Source: an uncultured Alistipes sp.
Lineage (GTDB): Bacteria > Bacteroidota > Bacteroidia > Bacteroidales > Rikenellaceae
DNA: 51,354 nucleotides
Assembly (NCBI GenBank): GCA_949288735.1
Contig: CASELE010000008.1
Location: forward strand, 1-51,354
Reading direction: 5' to 3'
Shown in pieces: positions 10,601-17,950 of the stretch; position 1 is the first letter of the stretch, and each line of letters begins with the position of its first letter. Below the pieces are notes generated by a model. That model had not been told where the DNA came from and searched no databases. It saw only the letters and a program-made list of their open reading frames with translations. A program made the translations under genes and the position numbers.

Positions 10601-11320
10601 CTTCACGAAGGAGTCCTCCACCGTGATGCGCTCCAGTTCGGTCGTGAAGGTGGTATGGCGGCAATGGTCGCTCCAGTAGGTATCGAGAATCCGCAGCTCC
10701 GTCTCGTAGGGGTCGCGTCCCTCGGCACGGAAGTAGTGCACCACCTCACGCAGGTCGTCGGCATTCATCGCCAGTCCCTGCGCACGGCAGTAGGGCTCCA
10801 GTTCGGGCTCCTCCATCCGGCGGAACCCTTCGAGCACCGGCACGGCGTGCGGAGCGGCCTCGTCGGCCAGCGAAAGGCGCGAGAGATCCTTCTCTCGGCA
10901 CTCCACGGCATTGACGCAGTAGCGGCGGATGCGGGCCAGCATCCCGTCGGAGAGGCTGCCGTCGAAGATCATCAGCCGCGCCGAACGGATGCGCACCTCG
11001 GCCTGCGGGTCGATGAGCCGCACGCAGTCCTCGGCAGACGCGGCACGCTGGTCGAACTGCCCCGGCAGGTACTCCACGGCCAGGTATTTCGTCCCTTCGA
11101 GATCGCACGCGTCGCTCACCAGATCGGTCACGCGCTCGCCGAAGACGGCATAGCGGCTCCGCTCGAGGAGCTCCTCAGTAAAGCCGAAGAGGTCGTAGAC
11201 ATTCACCAGGCGCAGGCTCTGCAGCTCCGCACCGAGGTTGTCGTTCAGCTCGCGGCGCAGGCTCTCGGCCTCGACCCGGAAACGGAGTCGTTTCTCTACG
11301 AAAATGCGGTAGTTGTTCAT
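7604..11320 (-). CDS. purL: Phosphoribosylformylglycinamidine synthase, large single-chain form
   Basis: PurL converts FGAR to FGAM with ATP and glutamine. At 1238 aa it is the long form, with the PurS-like N terminus, the PurM-like synthase core and a C-terminal glutaminase on one chain. This explains why no purS or purQ is seen. Core motifs include [18 protein letters not shown] and [17 protein letters not shown]. The glutaminase carries [15 protein letters not shown] and the nucleophile Cys in [13 protein letters not shown]. An AGAGATAC sequence just before the ATG is also present before purE. It starts 24 bases after purK and ends 11 bases before purC. Confidence 0.97.
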   Translation of the reverse strand: MNNYRIFVEKRLRFRVEAESLRRELNDNLGAELQSLRLVNVYDLFGFTEELLERSRYAVFGERVTDLVSDACDLEGTKYLAVEYLPGQFDQRAASAEDCVRLIDPQAEVRIRSARLMIFDGSLSDGMLARIRRYCVNAVECREKDLSRLSLADEAAPHAVPVLEGFRRMEEPELEPYCRAQGLAMNADDLREVVHYFRAEGRDPYETELRILDTYWSDHCRHTTFTTELERITVEDSFVKSEIEGSLDLYLSLRRELGREQKSLCLMDIATIGARYLRRHGMLDDLEESDENNACSIYVDVPVDGRTERWLLQFKNETHNHPTEIEPFGGASTCLGGAIRDPLSGRAYVYQALRVTGAGDIHQPVGETLPGKLPQRVISKKAAAGYSSYGNQIGLATTHVREIYHPGYVAKRLEVGAVVGAVKAGCVRRERPAKGDVVLMFGGRTGRDGIGGATGSSKEHTDKSLETCGSEVQKGNAPEERKLERLFRRPEVTRLVKKSNDFGAGGVSVAIGELTDGLDIYLDRVPVKYSGLNATELAISESQERMSVVVGAKDEAEFCRYCREENIEVTHVADVTDTNRMRMYYKGDTVVDLDRSFIDSAGAKHRAEACVAAVERRDPLRCEPQGADLAERMRRTLSDDNVVSQKGLVEMFDSTIGASTVLLPFGGRTQRSETQVSVQKLPVEGETDTASIMAFGYDPYLSSWSPYHGAAYAVVHAAAKVVAAGARYERMRYSYQEYFERMTHDPKSWGKPLAALLGALKMQVELGLPSIGGKDSMSGTFEHISVPPMLMAFGITTVGASQVVSTDWKRPDSELWLVRHTPRPNGMPDTEQLKENFTFISDAAASGRIRSAWAVGFGGVAEALAKMAFGNEIGAEVRCDERTLFDRLYGSVVVECDGDPGYARAERLGRTTSDKALTVNGVRMPLEDLYRANTERFAAVYPDKGPNDVPVMETAPVRRTFVYPGDAVEHPRVFLPVFPGTNCDYDTARAFRRAGAEVVTDVLCNLAGDDIRQSIRRMKEQIARCHILALCGGFSSGDEPDGSAKFIVNVLNNAEIAAEIHRLLDRGGLILGICNGFQALVKSGLLPYGRLGRVTEASPTLFRNDINRHISQVVTTRVASLASPWLAGFEPGELHAVAVSHGEGKFVVEESLARELFERGQVAFQYAGPDGHAAGRAPWNPNGSSYAIEGLVSPDGLILGKMGHTERYADGLFRNIAGNCEQAIFRHAVDYFRKEMHK

Positions 11321-11344
11321 CGTATCTCTTTCTGTCTGTTGTCG

Positions 11345-12442
11345 CTATTCTGCAAAACGGCCGGCCCACTCCCGCCGGTAGCGGTCGAGGTCCATGCCGA
11401 CGAAGGTGATGTGGCCCATCTTCCGGTCGGGACGGCTCTCGCGCTTGCCGTAGAGATGGACGAAGAGCCCTTCGCGCTCCTCGCGCGCCACGGTCTCGGC
11501 CGCGGCGAGATCGCGGCCCAGAATGTTCTTCATCACCGTGGGGGCCACCAGACGCGGCTCCTCGAGAGGCATGCCCGTCAGGTAGCGCACCAGTTCGCGG
11601 AACTGGTTGGTCGTACACCCTTCGATAGTGTAGTGTCCGCTGTTGTGCGGCCGCGGTGCCATCTCGTTGAATAGAAACTCGTTGCCCCGCACGAAGTACT
11701 CGATGGCCAGAATCCCCCTGTAGCCGCACGAACGCATGAAACGCTGGCTCTCGGCCACCATGCGCGCGCGCAGCCCGTCGTCCATCGCCGCCGGAACGAC
11801 CGAAAGGTCGAGTATGCCGCGACGGTGGATGTTCCGCCCCACGGGGAAGGAGACGGCACGCTCGCCGTCGTCCACCGTGACGACGCTCGCCTCGAAATCG
11901 AAGGGAACGAACTCCTCGAGGATGCAGGGCACGGAGAGCAGCGGCCGTGCCGCCCCGAGGTCGGTCTCCGTACGCAGCAGCAGCTGTCCGTGGCCGTCGT
12001 ATCCCATCGTGCGGGTCTTCAGCACGGCAGGCAGGCCGAGTCGTCGCACCGCCCCGAGCAGCGAGGCCTCGTCGTCGACGGCCTCGAAGCGGGGCGTCGG
12101 CAGACCGTGGTCGCGAGCGTTGCGCTTCTCGCGCAGCCGGTCCTGCGAATCGTAGAGCGGCCGGTAGCCCTGCGGGATGTTGTATTTCGCGCAGAGCGGC
12201 TCGAGAATCCCGCCCGGGACATTTTCGAACTCGTAGGTCACCGCATCGCACCGGCGGCAGAGCCGTTCGAGCGCCGCCGCATCGTCGAACGCGGCGACAA
12301 TCCGCTCGTCCGTCACCCGGAAGGCCGGAGCCTCGGCCGACGGATCGAGCGCCACGCTCCGCACGCCGAGCCGGCGCGCCTGCTCGGCGATCATCAGCCC
12401 CAGCTGACCTCCGCCGATAATGCCTATGGTTTTCGTTTCCAA
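11345..12442 (-). CDS. purK: N5-carboxyaminoimidazole ribonucleotide synthase
   Basis: PurK carboxylates AIR with ATP and bicarbonate to N5-CAIR, which PurE then rearranges. The 365-aa ATP-grasp protein starts METKTIGIIGGGQLGLM, a family hallmark. It contains KTRTMGYDGHGQ in the ATP-grasp fold and EMAPRPHNSGHYTIEGC near the active site. It is 25 bases after purE. The purE-purK pair indicates the two-enzyme bacterial route to CAIR and not a class II PurE working alone. Confidence 0.97.
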   Translation of the reverse strand: METKTIGIIGGGQLGLMIAEQARRLGVRSVALDPSAEAPAFRVTDERIVAAFDDAAALERLCRRCDAVTYEFENVPGGILEPLCAKYNIPQGYRPLYDSQDRLREKRNARDHGLPTPRFEAVDDEASLLGAVRRLGLPAVLKTRTMGYDGHGQLLLRTETDLGAARPLLSVPCILEEFVPFDFEASVVTVDDGERAVSFPVGRNIHRRGILDLSVVPAAMDDGLRARMVAESQRFMRSCGYRGILAIEYFVRGNEFLFNEMAPRPHNSGHYTIEGCTTNQFRELVRYLTGMPLEEPRLVAPTVMKNILGRDLAAAETVAREEREGLFVHLYGKRESRPDRKMGHITFVGMDLDRYRREWAGRFAE

Positions 12443-12467
12443 CGTCGTCCTTTCTGAAGCCGTTCGT

Positions 12468-12938
12468 TCAAAGTTCCGCCCGCATCACCTCGGCCGTCTG
12501 GTCGGCACGGTAGGCATCGAGCTTCGAGGCCAGCTCCGCATCGGCAAGCGCGAGAATCGAGACGGCGATCAGCGCGGCGTTCTTCGCCCCGTTGATGGCC
12601 GTCGTAGCCACGGGAACGCCCGCAGGCATCTGCACGATCGAAAGAAGCGAGTCGAGCCCGTTGAGCGCTCTCGACTTCACCGGCACGCCGATGACCGGCA
12701 CCGGGGTCAGCGCCGCGGTCATGCCCGGCAGATGGGCCGCACCGCCCGCACCGGCGATGATGACGCCGATGCCCCGCTCGCGGGCCCTCTTCGCATATTC
12801 GTACATCCGGTCGGGAGTGCGGTGCGCACTCACCACCAGCTTTTCGCATGGCACGCCGAAACGTTCGAGCAGGGCGACGGCATCGGCCATCACCTCCCAG
12901 TCGCTCGTCGAGCCCATGATCACACCTACCTTCATCAT
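12468..12938 (-). CDS. purE: N5-CAIR mutase (class I PurE), first structural gene of the purine operon
   Basis: PurE moves the carboxyl group of N5-CAIR to give CAIR. Motifs [18 protein letters not shown] and [11 protein letters not shown] are all present. The start is taken as the ATG at 12938 ([10 protein letters not shown], 156 aa). It follows GAGATACA, matching the spacing before purL. An alternative ATG at 12959 adds MKSDRDT and overlaps by four bases the stop of a 66-codon leader frame, so coupled initiation there is possible. A terminator-like hairpin lies about 33 bases upstream of the chosen start. Confidence 0.95.
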   Translation of the reverse strand: MMKVGVIMGSTSDWEVMADAVALLERFGVPCEKLVVSAHRTPDRMYEYAKRARERGIGVIIAGAGGAAHLPGMTAALTPVPVIGVPVKSRALNGLDSLLSIVQMPAGVPVATTAINGAKNAALIAVSILALADAELASKLDAYRADQTAEVMRAEL

Positions 12939-12955
12939 TGTATCTCTGTCGCTTT

Positions 12956-13156
12956 TCATCGGAGCAACCTGAAAAACCAAAGCCGCCACGACATGCTGGT
13001 CATGGCGGCATCCGTCCGCTCCCGGCTTTTCCGCGCCCGCTCCGCCGACGGACGGGCCCCTCGCGGCGCCGTCCGATCCGCCTCGCTGCGGCGTATCGGC
13101 ATGAGGGGGATCGCCTTCCCTCCTCCTCCGCATCGTATTCCGTCGGGAGATGCCAT
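12956..13156 (-). CDS. Possible 66-aa leader peptide upstream of purE
   Basis: An ATG at 13156, about 15 bases after the predicted transcription start, opens a 66-codon frame. It runs through the whole terminator-like hairpin and ends with a TGA overlapping an alternative purE ATG (ATGA at 12956-12959). The encoded C terminus is rich in Trp, Phe and Arg ([11 protein letters not shown]). In GC-rich DNA a frame of this size can arise by chance, and no homologue is known to me. The support is position only: it starts just after the promoter and spans the attenuator. Confidence 0.35.
   Translation of the reverse strand: MASPDGIRCGGGGKAIPLMPIRRSEADRTAPRGARPSAERARKSRERTDAAMTSMSWRLWFFRLLR
12971..13009 (-). 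terminator. Attenuator-like intrinsic terminator in the purE leader
   Basis: On the minus strand GCCGCCATGAC pairs with GTCGTGGCGGC (11 bp, one G-U pair) around a 6-base loop. TTTGGTTTTTC follows at 12981-12971. It sits between the purE promoter and the purE start, so it can only end transcripts before the operon. That position is typical of an attenuator or riboswitch expression platform. Confidence 0.65.
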
Positions 13157-13177
13157 CGGTGCGCTCCTTACACCGTA

Positions 13178-13209
13178 CAAAAGTAGTTATTTTTCACAAC
13201 ACCGCCAAA
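13178..13209 (-). promoter_or_regulatory. Bacteroidetes-type promoter of the purine operon
   Basis: The minus strand reads TTTG (13209-13206), 20 bases, then TACTTTTG (13185-13178), an exact match to the Bacteroidetes TTTG/TAnnTTTG consensus. Transcription would start near 13171, giving a leader of about 230 nt before purE. No other equally good promoter was seen inside the operon. Confidence 0.8.
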
Positions 13210-13274
13210 CTTCGGAGCCGATTCCTCCGACAATTTTCGGTGCGGTATCCTTCCGCCGCAGAGGGCCGCATGCC

Positions 13275-13305
13275 GGAGGGGCGGTCCGCGGCGGACCGCC
13301 CCTCC
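13275..13305 (-). terminator. Perfect 14-bp hairpin after pyrB
   Basis: The arms 13275-13288 and 13292-13305 are perfectly complementary around a 3-base loop, 10 bases after the pyrB stop. No T-run follows on either strand. It probably marks the end of the pyrimidine operon and separates it from the purine promoter 66 bases further on. Confidence 0.6.
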
Positions 13306-13314
13306 GCGCGGCGT

Positions 13315-14397
13315 CTATTCGGGACGCGACTCGCAGTAGGCGCAGCGCCACCCCTCGCCCGCGCGACGGAAGAGCCGGTCCACATCCTCCGTCGCCGAGA
13401 TGCAGCGCGGATTCGGACAGCGCATCTCGTTCACCGAATAGGGTTCGGAGAAGAGCGGCGTGCATTCGAGCGGACGATTCTCTCCGGCCCATTTCAGCAA
13501 CGTGTATATCAGAGCCATACGCACGAACTTGCCGTTCTCCACCTGTCTGAAGTAGGCAGCGCGCGGATCGTTGTCCACCGCACGCGCGATCTCGTTCACG
13601 CGCGGCAGCGGATGGAGCACGATCATATCCTTCCGCGCGGCGCGCATCTTCTCCGGATCGAGCACGAAGCTGTCCTTCACGCGTTCGTACTCCTCGCGGT
13701 CGACGAAACGCTCGCGCTGCACGCGCGTCATGTAGAGTATGTCGAGTTCGGGCATCGCCTCCTCGAGCCGGCGCACCTCGCGGAATTCGAGCGCCGACCC
13801 TTCGGCCAGCTCCTGCTGCATGTAGTCGGGCAGTCGCAGCTCCTCGGGCGAGATGAGCACGGCACGCACCCCCTCGTAGCGCGAGAGCGCCCGCAACAGC
13901 GAGTGGACCGTACGCCCGAACTTCAGGTCGCCGCAGAAGCCTACGGTGAGATGGTCGAGCCGGCCCTTCTCGCGGCGGATCGTCAGCAGGTCCGTAAGCG
14001 TCTGTGTGGGATGGGCATGGCTGCCGTCGCCCGCATTGATGACGGGGATACCCGCATACTGCGACGCCACGAGCGGCGCCCCCTCCTTGAAGTGGCGCAT
14101 GGCGATGATGTCGGCGAAGCAGCGGATGACACGCACCGTGTCGGCCACCGTCTCGCCCTTCGAGACGGAGGAGGAGGCCGCATCCGAGAAGCCGATGACC
14201 GTACCGCCCAGCTCGAGCATGGCCGAGGTGAAACTCAGCCGCGTACGCGTACTCGGCTCGTAGAAGAGCGTGGCCAGTTTCTTGCCCTTGCACGCCTCGC
14301 GGTAGCGGTCGCGGTGGGCGATGATGTCTTCGGCCAGCGAGAGGATCTCCTCGATCTCCGCGACCGTCAGGTCGGTAGGTTCGATCAGATGTTTCAT
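13315..14397 (-). CDS. pyrB: Aspartate carbamoyltransferase catalytic chain with C-terminal PyrI-like zinc domain
   Basis: PyrB condenses carbamoyl phosphate with aspartate. The catalytic part has [20 protein letters not shown] and HPLPRVNEI. The protein is 360 aa, longer than the roughly 300-310 aa of a plain PyrB. The extra C terminus carries four cysteines at 327, 332, 352 and 355 (C-x4-C-x19-C-x2-C). It begins CPNPRCIS, closely matching the zinc domain of the E. coli regulatory chain PyrI. No PyrI nucleotide-binding domain or separate pyrI is present in the window. It is the last gene of the pyr operon, 50 bases after pyrE. The ATG at 14397 ([11 protein letters not shown]) was chosen because the longer frame upstream is pyrE DNA in another register. 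Confidence 0.95.
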   Translation of the reverse strand: MKHLIEPTDLTVAEIEEILSLAEDIIAHRDRYREACKGKKLATLFYEPSTRTRLSFTSAMLELGGTVIGFSDAASSSVSKGETVADTVRVIRCFADIIAMRHFKEGAPLVASQYAGIPVINAGDGSHAHPTQTLTDLLTIRREKGRLDHLTVGFCGDLKFGRTVHSLLRALSRYEGVRAVLISPEELRLPDYMQQELAEGSALEFREVRRLEEAMPELDILYMTRVQRERFVDREEYERVKDSFVLDPEKMRAARKDMIVLHPLPRVNEIARAVDNDPRAAYFRQVENGKFVRMALIYTLLKWAGENRPLECTPLFSEPYSVNEMRCPNPRCISATEDVDRLFRRAGEGWRCAYCESRPE

Positions 14398-14447
14398 CGT
14401 GATGATTCCTGCTTGTTGTCGTATCGGCCGGCAGCCGGAGCCGGAAG

Positions 14448-15083
14448 CTACCGCATCCAGCTCTCGTCCGACGGATTGTCGCGGAAGCGGAGCAGCCGCT
14501 CGCGGTCCTCCGGACGGATATACCCCTCGGCGGCCGCCACCTCGACCAACACGTCGAGATTCGACAGGCTCCAGTTCGTGACACGCGCCTCGCGCAGACG
14601 TTCGAGACCGCGCCGCATGCTGTAGGTGAAGATCGAGACCACGCCGAGCACCTCGGCACCCGCCTCGCGCAGCGCCTCGACCACCTCGACGCACGAGCCG
14701 GCCGTCGAGATCAGATCCTCGACCACCACCGCCTTCTGTCCCTTGTCGAGACGTCCTTCGATGCGGTTGCCGCGGCCGTGGTCCTTCGAGCCGCTGCGCA
14801 CGTAGCCCATAGGCAGGTCGAGCAGCGTCGCCGTGATGGCCGCATGGGCGATGCCCGCCGTCGAGGTCCCCATCAGCACCTCCGCTTCGGGAAACTTCGT
14901 ACGGACCAGCTCGGCGAGCCCCGCCTCCACGTGACGGCGCACCTCGGGAGCCGAGAGCGTCAGACGGTTGTCGCAATAGATGGGGCTCTTGATGCCGCTC
15001 GCCCACGTAAACGGCTCCTCGGGGCGCAGGAAGACCGCGCCGATCGAAAGCAGATCTTTCGCTATCGTCTTTTCCAGTTCCAT
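14448..15083 (-). CDS. pyrE: Orotate phosphoribosyltransferase
   Basis: PyrE attaches orotate to PRPP to give OMP. The 211-aa protein has the N-terminal [16 protein letters not shown], the lysine-bearing loop [17 protein letters not shown] and the PRPP motif [12 protein letters not shown]. It is 45 bases after the glutaredoxin-like gene and 50 bases before pyrB, within the pyr operon. Length and motifs are normal. Confidence 0.97.
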   Translation of the reverse strand: MELEKTIAKDLLSIGAVFLRPEEPFTWASGIKSPIYCDNRLTLSAPEVRRHVEAGLAELVRTKFPEAEVLMGTSTAGIAHAAITATLLDLPMGYVRSGSKDHGRGNRIEGRLDKGQKAVVVEDLISTAGSCVEVVEALREAGAEVLGVVSIFTYSMRRGLERLREARVTNWSLSNLDVLVEVAAAEGYIRPEDRERLLRFRDNPSDESWMR

Positions 15084-15128
15084 AATTGGTATTCTGTTCC
15101 GTTGTCGTTCGTTATCACCGGCTGCCGC

Positions 15129-15389
15129 CTACTCCAGCGCCCGTCTCAGGAGTGCCTCCACCTCTTCGGGGCGGATGCCTCCCTCGTGCACCTTTTCGCC
15201 GCCCACATAGAAGGTCGGCACATAGTAGTAGTCGTAGCGGTCGGCCTCTTCGGGGCGCTCCGACTCCTCGACGCATTCGACAGCCACGGCCGCCAGTTCG
15301 GGATGGGCCGTCTTCACCTCGTCGATATAGCGCAGCGCCTTCTTGCAGAAGGGGCAGTTTTTCAGGTAGAAAAGTTTTACCGGTTTCAT
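15129..15389 (-). CDS. Small glutaredoxin/thioredoxin-like protein within the pyr operon
   Basis: An 86-aa single thioredoxin-fold protein. It begins MKPVKLFYLKNCPFCKKAL with the redox pair Cys12-Pro-Phe-Cys15, and has the cis-proline loop VPTFYVGG at about 57-64. No signal peptide is seen, so it should act in the cytoplasm as a thiol-disulfide or glutaredoxin-like reductant. It lies between pyrF (83 bases upstream) and pyrE (45 bases downstream) on the same strand, hence probably co-transcribed. It is not a pyrimidine enzyme. A link to the Fe-S/flavin dihydroorotate dehydrogenase is only a guess. The ATG at 15389 was chosen because upstream codons do not look like the fold. Confidence 0.85.
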   Translation of the reverse strand: MKPVKLFYLKNCPFCKKALRYIDEVKTAHPELAAVAVECVEESERPEEADRYDYYYVPTFYVGGEKVHEGGIRPEEVEALLRRALE

Positions 15390-15472
15390 CTCTGTTCCCG
15401 TCGATGGTTCGTACTCCGCGGCGACCCGCAAAAGTCCCGCCGCGACTCCGGCCGGAGGTCCTTTCGGGACGC

Positions 15473-16180
15473 TCAGCCGCAGAACTCCTCCACACAGCGG
15501 CGGTAGGCCGCCACGGGGTCGGCCGCCTGCGTGACCGGACGTCCCACGACGATGTAGTCCGATCCGATCTCGCGCGCCCGGGCGGGAGTCGTCACCCGCA
15601 CCTGGTCGGCCACGTCGCCGTCGGCGAAACGCACGCCGGGCGTCACCGTAAGGAAGCCGGCACCGCACGCCTCGTGGACCATGCCCGCCTCGAGCGGCGA
15701 GCAGACCACGCCGTCGAGCCCCGCCTCACGGGCGTTGCGCGCATAGTGTACGATGGTCTCGTTCATCGAGGCATCCACGAGCAGTTCGCGCCGCATGCGC
15801 TCCTCGCTCGTGGAGGTGAGCTGCGTCACGGCGATGAGCAGCGGCCGCGTGCCGTCGGCACGCGTGAGCCCTTCGCGGGCGGCACGCATCATCTCGACCG
15901 TACCGGCGGCATGGACGTTGCACATGTCCACGTCAAGCCGCGAAAGGACGGCCATCGCCTTCCGCACGGTGTTGGGAATGTCGTGGAGCTTCAGATCGAG
16001 AAAGATCCTGTGTCCCCGGCGCTTGATCTCCCGCACGATCTCCGGGCCCTCGGCATAGAAGAGCTCCATGCCGATTTTCAGAAAGGGCTTGCGCGCCTCG
16101 CCGACAAACAGGTCGAGGAAACGGAAGGTCTCCTCCGCGCTTGCGAAATCGCAGGCTATGATGACGTCTCGCTGCATCAT
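15473..16180 (-). CDS. pyrF: Orotidine 5'-phosphate decarboxylase
   Basis: PyrF decarboxylates OMP to UMP, the final step. The 235-aa protein is the short form. It has [11 protein letters not shown] at the N terminus, the catalytic D62-x-K64-x-x-D67 in [10 protein letters not shown], and the phosphate-binding end [13 protein letters not shown]. Two ATGs in tandem (16180 and 16177) could serve as the start. A possible internal promoter lies in the 107-base gap to pyrD. Confidence 0.97.
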   Translation of the reverse strand: MMQRDVIIACDFASAEETFRFLDLFVGEARKPFLKIGMELFYAEGPEIVREIKRRGHRIFLDLKLHDIPNTVRKAMAVLSRLDVDMCNVHAAGTVEMMRAAREGLTRADGTRPLLIAVTQLTSTSEERMRRELLVDASMNETIVHYARNAREAGLDGVVCSPLEAGMVHEACGAGFLTVTPGVRFADGDVADQVRVTTPARAREIGSDYIVVGRPVTQAADPVAAYRRCVEEFCG

Positions 16181-16229
16181 GATATTATGTATCGTTTTTC
16201 GCGGACGGGCCTTCGGCGGCTCCGTCGTA

Positions 16230-16261
16230 CAAATATACCTCTTTTTTGCCGTTTTTCCGAA
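16230..16261 (-). promoter_or_regulatory. Possible internal promoter before pyrF
   Basis: TATATTTG (16237-16230 on the minus strand) matches the TAnnTTTG box exactly. Twenty bases upstream is TTCG, only a partial match to TTTG. It lies in the 107-base gap between pyrD and pyrF, the largest gap in the operon, and could drive pyrF, the glutaredoxin-like gene, pyrE and pyrB independently. Confidence 0.45.
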
Positions 16262-16287
16262 CGGCGTCCTCTTTTTCCGCCGCCCGA

Positions 16288-17202
16288 TCAGCCGGCGACG
16301 CCGATGATGTCGCGCAGACGTTCGATACCGAGCCGCTCCATCTCGCGGGGCAACGACTCGACAATCTCCTTCGCGGCATAGGGGTTGCGCAGATTTTCGG
16401 CCCCCACCTGCACCGCCGTGGCACCGGCCATCATCATCTCGATCACGTCGCGCGCCGAACGCACGCCGCCGCACCCCATCACCGGCACCGAGCAGGCCCG
16501 GGACACCTGCCAGACCATGCGCACGGCCACCGGGAAGATGGCGGCACCCGAGAAACCGCCCATCGTATTGGCGATGACCGGACGCCGACGCCGCACGTCG
16601 ATGCGCATGCCGAGCAGCGTGTTGATGAGACAGATGCCGTCGGCGCCCGCCTCTTCGCAGGCGCGGGCTATGGAGACGATGTCCGTCACGTTGGGCGAGA
16701 GCTTGATATAGACCGGCTTGGCAGTCACGGCCTTCACGGCCCGCGTCACCTCGGCGGCCGCCTCGGGCGAAGTGCCGAACGACATGCCGCCGTGGCGAAC
16801 GTTGGGGCACGAGACGTTCACCTCGATGAGCCCCACCTGGTCCTCCTTGTCGATCCGCTCGCAGCAGTAGGCATACTCCTCTATCGAGAAGCCCGATATG
16901 TTGGCTATCACCGGCTTGTGGAAGAAGCTCCGCAGGCGCGGCAGCTCCTCGGCAATCACGGCGTCGATGCCGGGGTTCTGCAGCCCCACGGCGTTGATCA
17001 TCCCTTCGGTGCACTCGGCGATACGGGGCGTGGGATTGCCGAAGCGCGGCTCGCGCGTGGTCCCCTTGAACGAGAAGGAGCCCAGGATGTTGATGTCGTA
17101 GAACGAGCGGAACTCGTTACCGTAGCCGAAGGTTCCGCTGGCCGGAATCACCGGATTGTCCAGTTCGAGGCCGCTCAGCACGACCGATGTATCTACTGCC
17201 AT
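16288..17202 (-). CDS. pyrD: Dihydroorotate dehydrogenase, class 1B catalytic subunit
   Basis: PyrD oxidises dihydroorotate to orotate with FMN. In class 1B it passes electrons through PyrK to NAD+. The catalytic base is Cys132 in [20 protein letters not shown] and [12 protein letters not shown] are typical of the family. The 304-aa length and adjacent pyrK indicate class 1B. The start ATG at 17202 lies inside the end of pyrK, so the frames overlap by 10 bases. It is preceded by GGGAGGTGAT, an unusually strong Shine-Dalgarno for this group, which also encodes the PyrK C terminus. Confidence 0.96.
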   Translation of the reverse strand: MAVDTSVVLSGLELDNPVIPASGTFGYGNEFRSFYDINILGSFSFKGTTREPRFGNPTPRIAECTEGMINAVGLQNPGIDAVIAEELPRLRSFFHKPVIANISGFSIEEYAYCCERIDKEDQVGLIEVNVSCPNVRHGGMSFGTSPEAAAEVTRAVKAVTAKPVYIKLSPNVTDIVSIARACEEAGADGICLINTLLGMRIDVRRRRPVIANTMGGFSGAAIFPVAVRMVWQVSRACSVPVMGCGGVRSARDVIEMMMAGATAVQVGAENLRNPYAAKEIVESLPREMERLGIERLRDIIGVAG

Positions 17203-17936
17203 ATCACCTCCCTCTTTGTGAGCACGGGACCCTCCTTGCAGATGCGTTTGTAGCCGTCGCGGGTCTTGCACGAACAGCCCATGCAGGCGCCGAAGCCGCA
17301 TCCCATGCGCTCCTCGAACGAGAGTTCCCCCTCGGTCGGGGCGACCTCGGAGAGCGCCCGCAGCATCGGCATCGGCCCGCAGGCATAGAAATAGTCGTAA
17401 TCGAAGCCGCCCGCAGCGAGCAGGTCGGTCACGAAGCCCCGCGTGCCGGCCGAACCGTCGGCCGTCGTCACGTACGTATCCGCCCCCAGAGCCCTGAACT
17501 CGTCGACATAGAAGAGCTCGTCGGCCGTATTGAATCCCAGCACCACCGTCACCGGCAGACCCGAGGCGAGGAGCCGGCGCGTCAGGCCATAGAGGGGCGG
17601 CACCCCCACGCCGCCGCCGACGACGAGCGGACGGCGCGCCCCCGTATCGGTACGGAAGCCGTTGCCGAGCCCCGTCAGCAGGTCGAGCCGTTCGCCCGGC
17701 CGCATGCGCGACATCTGCGCGGTACCGTCGCCCACGACCTTGTAGACGAGCGTGAGCCGCTCCGCATTCCAGTCGCACACCGAGATCGGACGCCTCAGAT
17801 AACACCCTTCGAGGGCGATGTTGACGAACTGTCCGGGGGCCGTGATGCCCCGCGTGTCGCCCGCGAGCACCATCCGCCACACGGTGGCGGTCAGCGGCTC
17901 GTTGGAGCGTATCTCGTATATTCCCTTTCCGTACAT
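17193..17936 (-). CDS. pyrK: Dihydroorotate dehydrogenase electron-transfer subunit
   Basis: PyrK carries FAD and a 2Fe-2S cluster and links PyrD to NAD+. The 247-aa protein has a ferredoxin-reductase fold. RRPISVCD is the flavin-binding segment, and VVGGGVGVPPLYGLTR is the glycine-rich nucleotide motif. The C-terminal cysteines MGCGFGACMGCSCK and RICKEGP form the cluster motif. It starts 14 bases after carB and overlaps pyrD by 10 bases. Confidence 0.95.
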   Translation of the reverse strand: MYGKGIYEIRSNEPLTATVWRMVLAGDTRGITAPGQFVNIALEGCYLRRPISVCDWNAERLTLVYKVVGDGTAQMSRMRPGERLDLLTGLGNGFRTDTGARRPLVVGGGVGVPPLYGLTRRLLASGLPVTVVLGFNTADELFYVDEFRALGADTYVTTADGSAGTRGFVTDLLAAGGFDYDYFYACGPMPMLRALSEVAPTEGELSFEERMGCGFGACMGCSCKTRDGYKRICKEGPVLTKREVIWQ

Positions 17937-17950
17937 CGTATCGCTCCTCC

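Noticed and set aside
7610..11674. A very long open frame on the plus strand opposite purL
   Set aside because: It is the exact antisense of purL and adjacent purK, an effect of GC-rich codon usage that removes stops on the other strand. Its translation has no family-like motifs and is very rich in His and Arg.
12959..13133. A longer PurE starting upstream of 12959
   Set aside because: The extra sequence is leader RNA containing the hairpin. PurE families start at MKVGVIMGS or a few residues before it.
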